Notes under the pieces: generated by a model
The model's input: the letters and a program-made list of their open reading frames with translations, nothing else
Told to the model about the DNA's origin: nothing
Database searches by the model: none
Part shown: piece by piece, positions 5,590-11,553 of the stretch
Layout of the letters: each line of letters starts with the position of its first letter
Numbering within the stretch: the first letter of the stretch is position 1
Position numbers and translations under genes: made by a program
NCBI RefSeq assembly: GCF_937921625.1
Contig: NZ_CAKZTI010000052.1
Coordinates: forward strand, 1 to 12,776
Reading direction: 5' to 3'
Origin: an uncultured Campylobacter sp.
GTDB taxonomy: Bacteria; Campylobacterota; Campylobacteria; Campylobacterales; Campylobacteraceae
Length of the DNA: 12,776 bases

Positions 5590-6153
5590 CTAGCCTCTTT
5601 TGCGGGTCGCGAAGCGAAAATAAAGCACGATCGCCGCTACTATCGCGCCTAGAGCCAGCGGAGCAATCCACGGTGCGTCCTTGACATGCGCATAGAGCCC
5701 GCGCACGAAATCGCCCGCGTAGTAGCTCAGTAACCCCACCACAAGCGCCCAAATGAGCGAGCTTACGGCATTGATGACGCTAAATTTTAAAAATGAATAT
5801 TTTGTGATGCCGATCGCGATCGGCACGAGGGTTTTGAGGCCGTAGATAAATTTTTTAATCAAAATGATGCGGTCGCCGTATTTACGAAACAAAATCTGCG
5901 CCAGAGCGAGGTTTCGGCGCTGTTTGCGCAGATATGGCATGATCTCTTTTTTATTGTAGCGGCTTACTAAAAACAGCCCCGAATCGCCTATGAAGTTCGA
6001 TATGCAGGCGATTACGATGCATAAGACGATATTGAGCTCGCCGGCCGAGCTTAGCACGCCCGCCGCCGCAAGCGCCAAAAATCCTCCGCCCAGCGAATAT
6101 AAAAACAGTATCAGATACCCCCACGTATGGAGGTTTGCAAACATCGACTCCAT
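5590..6153 (-). CDS. DedA-family inner-membrane protein
   Basis: A 187-aa polytopic membrane protein of the DedA/VTT superfamily, whose members are linked to lipid (undecaprenyl phosphate or phospholipid) transport and membrane-potential homeostasis. Visible are an N-terminal hydrophobic/re-entrant segment with GGGFLALAAAGVLSSAGELN, an N-F-I-G-D-S-G segment, KKFIYGLKTLVPIAIGITKY (family: R.iP..R...p..aG...m), then helices SLIWALVVGLLSYYAGDF and WIAPLALGAIVAAIVLYF. Loops are rich in Lys/Arg (RYNKKE, LRKQRRN). I chose the ATG at 6153 because AAAGGA is correctly spaced; a TTG just before it at 6156 is less likely. It is first in an operon with the secreted RNase and barstar. Whether it plays a role in RNase export or tolerance is unknown. 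Confidence 0.88.
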   Translation of the reverse strand: MESMFANLHTWGYLILFLYSLGGGFLALAAAGVLSSAGELNIVLCIVIACISNFIGDSGLFLVSRYNKKEIMPYLRKQRRNLALAQILFRKYGDRIILIKKFIYGLKTLVPIAIGITKYSFLKFSVINAVSSLIWALVVGLLSYYAGDFVRGLYAHVKDAPWIAPLALGAIVAAIVLYFRFATRKRG

Positions 6154-6630
6154 CAAATCCTTTCATTAGATCGTATAAAATTCTATAATTTTTGACTAAA
6201 GCAGCTTTGAAATTCGGTGCAAAAACTTCACTCCAACGTCCTGCGCTACTTGATTTTGCTGCGACATTAAATTTAAAATTCCGCACGGCTGTCGCGAAAT
6301 ATAAAATTTCGCCGCAAAATATCAAGCGAAATTTTAAAATAAAATTTCTAGGCATCAAGTAAAATTACCGCAAAATTTAGCGATAAAATTTTGCAATTCT
6401 AAATTTAATTACAAAATTTGGACTTCTTTAGAATTCAAAGTAACTCGCGAATTACGCAGGATTTACGCGATATCCTCAAATGCCTCCCACCCCGCGAATT
6501 GCAATAAAATTGCGCACCTAAGTCTATTATTCTGCAGAAATCACGCGAGCAAAATTCCAAGCTGCTAATAAAACGCCCATAAAGCAAAATTTTTCGCTAA
6601 GCTATGCGCCTTAGCATCTTTAGCTAAATT
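6154..6630. other. 477-nt non-coding, AT-rich spacer
   Basis: It separates the DedA operon from the rny operon. It is full of AAATTT/AAAATTTT words and short hairpin-like repeats, for example GCGAAAT-ATAAA-ATTTCGC at 6294-6312 and GCAAT-AAA-ATTGC near 6510. A plus-strand TATAAT at 6184-6189 leads to no gene. A minus-strand reading frame over 5951-6358 mostly shadows the DedA gene. The promoter of the DedA operon must lie here, but no box stands out; minus-strand TTATAC near 6175 is the weak best guess. Confidence 0.4.
6596..6615 (-). terminator. Putative terminator after the SYLF gene
   Basis: GCTAAG and CTTAGC form a 6-bp stem around an 8-nt loop, 15 bases past the stop of the SYLF gene. 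On the minus strand it is followed by GAAAAATTTTGCTTTAT, which is only partly T-rich, so this is a weak call. Confidence 0.35.
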
Positions 6631-7212
6631 TTACTCATCTGCGCCAATTACTCGCATCAAAAGCGCATAGCCCTCGGTATTTGGATCAAAAGCGCGGTCG
6701 TTTTTGGTCTCTAGCACCGAACCGCCCAGACTCACGCCCGCAAACAGCCCGCCTTTATTCGTAAAGACGTACATATCTTGATTTAGCACATCTAAAGAGC
6801 CAGAATCGGCGCTGTAGTTACCTGCAACTGCCGTAGCGTCGCCCGAAAGCGTGATTTGTGAATTTCGCATTTTTTGGATTACATCGTCATGCATTACGAA
6901 AATGACTAGATAATTATCCTCATACCCGATCTGAAGTCCTACGCTGGCGCTGCTGATCTCAGCGCCGCTAACGCTATGCGCGCCGTCGTTATTATAGATA
7001 ATGATCCCCTCGCCATACATTCCGCCTATGATGAAACCCAGCTTCTTGACGCTCGGAAATATCACTATCGCGCGAGCTTGCTGCGCTAGGTATTTATACT
7101 GCGTGTTCGTGCGCATCACCGACGAATAGGCGCTCGCGCTATCAATGATGAGCTCATCCTCAGCAAATGCCGCGCTAAAAAGCAAAAATAAAGCGATTAT
7201 AAATTTTTTCAT
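6631..7212 (-). CDS. Exported SYLF/Ysc84-domain lipid-binding protein
   Basis: A 193-aa protein with a clean Sec signal peptide (MKKFIIALFLLFSAAFA, cleavage after Ala17), so periplasmic or outer-membrane associated. The mature part is one SYLF domain: a helix with a YKYLAQQARAIVIFPSV start (family: ...A.avlVfP.v.k.Gf..gg..G.G), GFIIGGMYGEGIIIY (59-73), a central block SGAEISSASVGLQIGYEDNYLVIFVM (82-107), and the glycine-rich KGGLFAGVSLGGSVLE (153-168). SYLF domains bind phosphoinositide-type lipids in eukaryotes; the bacterial role is poorly known. The ATG has AAGGAG upstream. The gene starts 10 bases after the rny stop, so the two are very likely co-transcribed. Confidence 0.9.
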   Translation of the reverse strand: MKKFIIALFLLFSAAFAEDELIIDSASAYSSVMRTNTQYKYLAQQARAIVIFPSVKKLGFIIGGMYGEGIIIYNNDGAHSVSGAEISSASVGLQIGYEDNYLVIFVMHDDVIQKMRNSQITLSGDATAVAGNYSADSGSLDVLNQDMYVFTNKGGLFAGVSLGGSVLETKNDRAFDPNTEGYALLMRVIGADE

Positions 7213-7222
7213 TTCATACTCC

Positions 7223-8776
7223 TTATTTGGCTATCTCGACCGCGCGAAGCTCGCGTATGACATTGACCTTGATCTCACCTGGGAATTGAACCTTGTCTTG
7301 GATATCAGAGGCGATCTCTTTAGCGACCAAAACCGCCTCATCGTCGTTCATAAGCTTGGCGTTTGCGATGACGCGAATCTCGCGACCTGCGTTGATCGCG
7401 TAGGCTTGCTTGACGCCGGTTTTACTCATCGCGATCGCTTCGATGTCGCTAACGCGTTTTAGATAGCTCTCTAGCACCTCTCGTCTAGCGCCCGGACGCG
7501 CGGCGCTTAGCGCGTCTGCGGCACAGACTGCGGCACTTTCCACGCTGGTAGCCTCCTCGTGGCCATGGTGGGCGTAGATCGCGTTTATCACTACCGGATG
7601 CTCTTTGTAGCGGCGGCAAACCTCGGCGCCCAGATCTACGTGCGAGCCCTCATACTCGTGAGTTAGCGCCTTGCCGATGTCGTGAAGCAGGCCTGCTCGC
7701 TTGGCCAGCTTTTGATCTCCGCCCGTTTCTGCGGCAATGATGCCCGCGAGATGTGCGACCTCAAGGCTATGCGCAAGGGCGTTCTGTCCGTAGCTGGCGC
7801 GAAATTTAAGCTTCCCGATAAGTTTTAAAATTTCGGGGTGAATTTTGCTAAGACCTAGATCCATTACGATATTTTCGCCCTCTTCAGCGATGCTAGCTTC
7901 AAATTCATCGCTCACTTTTTTGTAGATATCCTCGATGCGCGCAGGCTGAATTCTGCCGTCCTCGATAAGCGTTTCGATGACGCGAACGGCGATGGCGCGA
8001 CGGTATAGATTGTGTGAGCTTACGATGATCGCATTTGGGGTATCGTCGATGATAACGTCCACGCCCAGAGTCATCTCAAGCGCCTTTATGTTGCGCCCCT
8101 CCTTGCCGATGATGCGGCCTTTAAGCTCGTCATTTTTGATATTTACGACATTGATAAGTCTCTCAGCGGCAAACTCGCCCGCAAAGCGCGACGTAGCCTG
8201 CGCCAAAATATAGTTCGCTTTTTTTCGCGCCTCTTTTTTGGCTTCCTCTTCATATTTTCGCACGATGTGAGCGATGTCGGTGCGGCTTTGCTCCTCGACC
8301 TTCTTAAGCACCTGCGCGCGCGCCTCATCCTGCGTAAAGCCCGCCACGCGCTCAAGCACTTTAAGCGCTTCGGCTAGCTTCTCTTCATAGCTTTTCTTTA
8401 AATTTGAGCCCTCTTCGTAGAGGAATTTCGCCTCTTTTTTGGCGCTTTCGAGCTCTTTTTTGCTGTCTTTTAAAATTTCTTGCTCGGTTAGAAGTGCGTG
8501 CTCCTTTTTACCGAGCTCGTCAAATTTAACGTTAAATTCCTTCTGCAGTTTGCTTGCCTTATCTTCGTATTTTTTCTTAGCTTCAAACTCAGCTTCCTGT
8601 ACCGAAATTTTAGAATTTCGCAAGATGCCCTCGGCTTCAAATTCTATAGCTTTGGCTTTAGCTTTAGCTTGTTCTACGAAAAAATCGTAATTGGCGTTAT
8701 TGATCTTTCTAGCTACTAAGTATCCTATGCCAGCGCCCACCGCAAGAGCGCACAAGGCGATTAAAATCTCTATCAT
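7223..8776 (-). CDS. rny: Ribonuclease Y
   Basis: A membrane-anchored endoribonuclease that initiates mRNA decay. The 517-aa product has the full architecture: an N-terminal transmembrane helix (EILIALCALAVGAGIGYLVA, 3-22), a long Lys/Glu-rich coiled coil (~30-185), a KH RNA-binding domain with GxxG in RIIGKEGRN (221-229), and an HD phosphohydrolase domain with His336 in the ALAHSLEVAHLA segment and the metal-binding pair His365-Asp366 in GLLHDIGKA, followed by YAHHGHEEA (401-409). Length is typical. The ATG at 8776 has GAGGA upstream and is needed to include the anchor, so the 68-bp overlap with the upstream cyclo-ligase gene is real. The SYLF gene follows directly. Confidence 0.97.
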   Translation of the reverse strand: MIEILIALCALAVGAGIGYLVARKINNANYDFFVEQAKAKAKAIEFEAEGILRNSKISVQEAEFEAKKKYEDKASKLQKEFNVKFDELGKKEHALLTEQEILKDSKKELESAKKEAKFLYEEGSNLKKSYEEKLAEALKVLERVAGFTQDEARAQVLKKVEEQSRTDIAHIVRKYEEEAKKEARKKANYILAQATSRFAGEFAAERLINVVNIKNDELKGRIIGKEGRNIKALEMTLGVDVIIDDTPNAIIVSSHNLYRRAIAVRVIETLIEDGRIQPARIEDIYKKVSDEFEASIAEEGENIVMDLGLSKIHPEILKLIGKLKFRASYGQNALAHSLEVAHLAGIIAAETGGDQKLAKRAGLLHDIGKALTHEYEGSHVDLGAEVCRRYKEHPVVINAIYAHHGHEEATSVESAAVCAADALSAARPGARREVLESYLKRVSDIEAIAMSKTGVKQAYAINAGREIRVIANAKLMNDDEAVLVAKEIASDIQDKVQFPGEIKVNVIRELRAVEIAK

Positions 8777-9326
8777 ATTTTCCTCTTTTTAGGTAATTTT
8801 GGCTCGGAGTTATGTAAAAATCACCCTTTGCGTCGTGATCAAACGATAAAATTTCACTGCAAAAGCAGTCTTTTATACTCACGAATGCGATTGCGGGCTT
8901 AAACTTAAGACCTGAAAAAAACATATCGTAAAATCCTTTCCCATGTCCTATTCTAGCCATTGCGCCATCCACTCCGATAGCTGGAACCACGGCTAGATCG
9001 ACCTTCTTAAAATACCCGTTTTGCGGAAGCGTCTGCCGCAGCCCAAAGCGCGAAATTTTAAAAGGTAAACGCAATCTTACCATTTTTAAACTAATATCCA
9101 CCATAAACGGAACGTAAAATTCGCAGCTTTTTGATAGCTTTTTTCTTAAAATCAAAACGTTCGGCTCGTAACTCATCGGCAAAAATATCAAAATTTTACG
9201 CGCTTTTAAAAATTTTATCAGCCGCTCAAGCCGCCATAATAGCTCATAATGCTTGCATCTAGCCGCACGCGCGGCGTGAGATTTTAGACGCGATTTGCAG
9301 ATTTTTCTAAATTCATTCTTTTGCAT
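8709..9326 (-). CDS. 5-formyltetrahydrofolate cyclo-ligase family protein
   Basis: Predicted to convert 5-formyl-THF to 5,10-methenyl-THF with ATP, recycling this inhibitory folate. The 205-aa product has a basic N-terminus (FRKICKSRLK), the early strand KILIFLPMSYEPN (44-56) with the substrate-side Glu54, and the diagnostic glycine-rich ATP loop ARIGHGKGFYD (124-134; family: R.G.G.GyYD). The HGK variant of the loop departs from the common YGG. The C-terminus runs ~30 residues past the last family-like segment (GDFYIT), and the final 22 codons overlap the start of rny. The ATG lies 81 bases from the divergent TlpA-like gene; only a weak AAAG precedes it. The same neighbours flank this gene in C. 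jejuni, as I recall. Confidence 0.88.
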   Translation of the reverse strand: MQKNEFRKICKSRLKSHAARAARCKHYELLWRLERLIKFLKARKILIFLPMSYEPNVLILRKKLSKSCEFYVPFMVDISLKMVRLRLPFKISRFGLRQTLPQNGYFKKVDLAVVPAIGVDGAMARIGHGKGFYDMFFSGLKFKPAIAFVSIKDCFCSEILSFDHDAKGDFYITPSQNYLKRGKYDRDFNRLVRSCGGRWHRILSS

Positions 9327-9358
9327 CGTTTGATCTTTCGAATAAAATATTAACGCTT

Positions 9359-9364
9359 ATTTTA
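9359..9364 (-). promoter_or_regulatory. Candidate -10 box for the cyclo-ligase-rny-SYLF operon
   Basis: Minus-strand TAAAAT about 33 bases before the ATG at 9326. A second possibility, TATTTT, lies closer to the gene. Either would nearly overlap the opposing plus-strand promoter. Confidence 0.3.
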
Positions 9365-9365
9365 G

Positions 9366-9381
9366 CTATTTTTTGTATAAT
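9366..9381 (+). promoter_or_regulatory. Promoter of the TlpA-like lipoprotein-ftsY operon
   Basis: CTATTTTTTG directly followed by TATAAT (9376-9381) is a near-perfect Campylobacter promoter. Transcription would start near 9388, about 20 bases before the ATG at 9408, with AAGG at 9398-9401 as ribosome-binding site. Confidence 0.75.
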
Positions 9382-9407
9382 TTTGCGATTAAATTTTAAG
9401 GTTTATT

Positions 9408-9989
9408 ATGAAATTTCGTTTTTTTCTAGCGCTTTTTACGGCTTTTTTCTTTCTTGCAGGTTGCGGCGATGATGAGGATAAAAAATCAAGCGATACCCCG
9501 ACCGAGGCCAACGCCACGCAGCCGCAGTCCGAAACCGAAGCCGTAATCCAGGTCGATTATACCGCTCCTTTTACACTTCAGCTAAGTAACGGAAAAATTT
9601 TAAATATGCAAAAGACGAAGCAAGGCTTTCGTATCGATAATAACTCCACCGTGACGCTATTTGCATTTTTTACGCCGTGGTGCGACGCCTGCGCAGTGCA
9701 GGTAAGCGCGCTAAATGCCGCCAAACAAGCCTACTCCGGCAAGCTTGACATAATCGGCGTGATGATCGGTGATGCAAATTTAGACGATGCAAAAAATTAC
9801 GCAAGCGCGCACGAGGTAAATTACGCGATCGCTTACGGCGAAGGAACGGACTTTTTTACAAAGGCGCTAGGCGGCATAAGCGAAGTGCCGTATATGGCGA
9901 TATACGACGAAAAGGGCGAGTTTAGCGCGCAATATTTCGGGCTGATGCCGGAAGAAATTTTAATGACCGAATTGGAGAAAATTTTCTGA
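9408..9989 (+). CDS. Thioredoxin-like (TlpA/ResA-type) lipoprotein
   Basis: A 193-aa periplasmic, membrane-anchored thiol-disulfide protein. The signal sequence ends in the lipobox LAGC (Cys19). A polar, Asp/Ser/Thr-rich linker runs to about residue 45. The thioredoxin fold follows, with the redox motif PWCDACA (Cys92, Cys95) and the cis-proline in SEVPYM (Pro162). The CDAC dipeptide differs from the common CGPC/CxPC, so redox potential may differ. It probably reduces disulfides, for example in cytochrome c maturation or thiol repair; the substrate is unknown. The TGA overlaps the ftsY ATG by one base (TGATG), so the genes are coupled. I recall the same pair in C. jejuni. Confidence 0.93.
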   Translation: MKFRFFLALFTAFFFLAGCGDDEDKKSSDTPTEANATQPQSETEAVIQVDYTAPFTLQLSNGKILNMQKTKQGFRIDNNSTVTLFAFFTPWCDACAVQVSALNAAKQAYSGKLDIIGVMIGDANLDDAKNYASAHEVNYAIAYGEGTDFFTKALGGISEVPYMAIYDEKGEFSAQYFGLMPEEILMTELEKIF

Positions 9990-10852
9990 TGTTCGAATTT
10001 TTTAAAAAAGGGCTTAGCAAGACCATAGACGCGATGCGAGGCGCGAAAAGCGAAGATAAAATTTCAAAAGAAATTTTAGAAGAGATGCTGCTTGAAGCCG
10101 ACGTAAGCTACGAACTCGTGGAGGAAATTTTAGAAAAGCTGCCCGCAAAAAAGCTAGTCGCTAAAGATGATCTTAAAGGCGTTTTGAAGAGCTATTTTAA
10201 TTACGAGATTGCCCGTCCTGCGGATGAAAAGCCTTTCGTCGAGCTAATTTTGGGCGTAAACGGCGCGGGCAAAACTACAACAACCGCAAAGCTTGCAAAT
10301 TTATATAAAAATAGTGGCCAAAGCGTGATTTTAGGCGCATGCGACACCTTTCGCGCGGGCGCGGTCGAGCAGCTGCGCAAATGGGCGCAGATCCTAAATC
10401 TACCGATCGTGGCGACCGCGCAAGGGCACGATCCCGCAGCCGTGGCGTTTGACACCGTTAGTTCGGCAAGTGCCAAAAACATTGATCGCGTCCTGATCGA
10501 CACCGCAGGGCGCCTGCAAAACCAGAAAAATTTAGCCGCGGAGCTAGAAAAGATCGTGCGAATATGCGACCGCGCAAAAAGCGGCGCACCGCACCGCAAG
10601 ATCATCGTGCTCGACGCCACTCAGGGCAATCACAGCGTCGCGCAAGCCAGGGCGTTCAACGAGATCGTAAGGCTTGACGGCATCATCATCACGAAGCTTG
10701 ACGGCACGCCCAAAGGCGGCGCACTTTTCGCCATAGCGCGCGAACTGCGGCTGCCGATACTTTTCGTCGGCGTGGGCGAGCGAATGGAGGATTTGGCGGA
10801 ATTTAACTCGGATCAGTTCGTAGAGACGCTGGTGGATGGAATTTACGCCTAG
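9989..10852 (+). CDS. ftsY: Signal recognition particle receptor FtsY
   Basis: The SRP receptor GTPase that docks Ffh-ribosome complexes at the membrane for co-translational insertion. The 287-aa product has a short N-domain (1-80) directly after a basic amphipathic start (FEFFKKGLSKTID), with no long acidic A domain. The G-domain motifs are G1 GVNGAGKTTTTAK (89-101), G2-type DTFRAGAVEQL (119-129), G3 DTAGR (171-175), DATQGNH (209-215), G4 TKLDGTPKGG (235-244), and the closing GVGERMEDL (261-269). Its length is typical of compact FtsY proteins. The start overlaps the upstream lipoprotein stop by one base. It ends the operon; an inverted repeat and a hairpin follow. Confidence 0.97.
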   Translation: MFEFFKKGLSKTIDAMRGAKSEDKISKEILEEMLLEADVSYELVEEILEKLPAKKLVAKDDLKGVLKSYFNYEIARPADEKPFVELILGVNGAGKTTTTAKLANLYKNSGQSVILGACDTFRAGAVEQLRKWAQILNLPIVATAQGHDPAAVAFDTVSSASAKNIDRVLIDTAGRLQNQKNLAAELEKIVRICDRAKSGAPHRKIIVLDATQGNHSVAQARAFNEIVRLDGIIITKLDGTPKGGALFAIARELRLPILFVGVGERMEDLAEFNSDQFVETLVDGIYA

Positions 10853-10862
10853 GCCTTGCGCC

Positions 10863-10907
10863 CGCGTAAATTTATATATTCTCGTCAAAGAAGTTTAAAT
10901 TTACGCG
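10863..10907 (+). repeat. Long inverted repeat after ftsY
   Basis: CGCGTAAATTTA (10863-10874) pairs perfectly with TAAATTTACGCG (10896-10907) across a 21-nt loop, starting 11 bases after the ftsY stop. No T-tract follows directly. It resembles the inverted repeat after the lipoprotein gene at 3648, sharing the TAAATTTA core and a long loop. Confidence 0.5.
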
Positions 10908-10917
10908 CTGAAATGCT

Positions 10918-10945
10918 CGGCAAATTTTGCCGCTTTATTATCTTA
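10918..10945 (+). terminator. Putative terminator of the TlpA-like/ftsY operon
   Basis: CGGCAA / TTGCCG with a 3-nt loop (10918-10932) is followed by CTTTATTATCTT. The hairpin is short and the tail mixed. With the inverted repeat just upstream, the region probably ends the transcript. The rest of 10946-11000 is AT-rich with no gene. Confidence 0.45.
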
Positions 10946-11002
10946 GAATAAATTTTACTTAAAATTTTGCGATTTTCGTTTAGGATTTTGCAAAATTTTA
11001 GC

Positions 11003-11070
11003 TCACGCACCGCATAAAAACGCGCTCACCCGCGTCCATTCGCACCAAAATACGCAAAATCCCTCCGCCA
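11003..11070 (-). pseudogene. Decayed copy of the 3' end of the 11554 gene
   Basis: On the minus strand this reads VFWCEWTRVSAFLCGA-stop, paralleling YVFWCERTRVSGFFHAV near the C-terminus of the gene at 11554. At the DNA level it shares an exact 14-base run, GCTCACCCGCGTCC (11024-11037 and 11590-11603), then TCGCACCAAAA, and roughly four bases in five over the aligned stretch. Reading frame agreement fades upstream of this (MAEGFC in place of FGSGGILY), and no start exists. It begins right after the stop of the 150-aa gene. This is a remnant of a former tandem copy. Confidence 0.65.
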
Positions 11071-11087
11071 TCAGCAAGGCAGCGCGC

Positions 11088-11540
11088 TTATAAGAATTCC
11101 TCAATGATTTCGAGCTGTTTAAATTTTACGGTTATCCTCTGTCCGCTCACAAAGATAAAATCATACTCGCAAATGCCTTCCCGCTTTAGCGAAAATTGAT
11201 GAACTATCAGATCGTTATTTTTAAAGCTCTTATCGTCCGTTTTAAAGCGGACGGCTAGGACGTTTTTGAAAACAAATTTAAAATTTCTATCTCGGTAGGG
11301 CGATAAAAATTTCATCGTTAATTTATCTTCGTTTTTTAAAATAGCGAATTTAAATTCAGTCAAAACGGCGTCGTGAAGGGTTTCTTTTGTATTAAATAGA
11401 TACCTTTTCGGATCCGAAACGAACTGCCTGATAGGCTTTGCTATTTCGTTTTCATTCTTGCGAAGCGACTTAAAATAATCATCAAGATACCAAATACCGC
11501 CCTTTCTTTTTATTTTCGCCGTGATCACCCGTCCATTCAT
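11088..11540 (-). CDS. Hypothetical protein, AT-rich, next to the 11554 gene
   Basis: I do not recognise this 150-aa protein. It has no signal peptide or membrane segment and is rich in Lys, Phe and Asn. The N-terminus MNGRVITAKIKRKGGIWYL is followed by a charged helix, then LHDAVLTEFKF, KLTMKFLSP, NFKFVFKNVLAVRF and a C-terminal beta-rich part (EYDFIFVSGQRITVKF), so a small beta-sandwich-like fold seems likely. Such 'HDA...' beta proteins are often found among immunity proteins and other DUFs, but this is only a resemblance. Base composition is clearly more AT-rich than the gene before it. The ATG starts 13 bases after the 11554 stop without a good ribosome-binding site, suggesting coupling to that gene. 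The remnant of a second copy of the 11554 gene follows it. Confidence 0.75.
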   Translation of the reverse strand: MNGRVITAKIKRKGGIWYLDDYFKSLRKNENEIAKPIRQFVSDPKRYLFNTKETLHDAVLTEFKFAILKNEDKLTMKFLSPYRDRNFKFVFKNVLAVRFKTDDKSFKNNDLIVHQFSLKREGICEYDFIFVSGQRITVKFKQLEIIEEFL

Positions 11541-11553
11541 TTACGCGTTTTTC

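Noticed and set aside
5588..5752. Extension of the RNase reading frame upstream to 5752
   Set aside because: It lies wholly inside the DedA gene in another frame and would bury the signal peptide. The GTG at 5587 has a ribosome-binding site and puts the signal sequence at the N-terminus.
6184..6189. Plus-strand TATAAT in the DedA/SYLF spacer
   Set aside because: No gene or structured RNA candidate follows it on that strand, and such boxes are expected by chance in AT-rich DNA.
11016..11035. ACGCG-CACC-CGCGT stem followed by a T-run on the minus strand, as a terminator for the 150-aa gene
   Set aside because: The sequence is part of the duplicated coding remnant and is matched inside the intact gene at about 11582-11603, so the stem can be explained by coding ancestry. 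It may still act as a terminator by chance.
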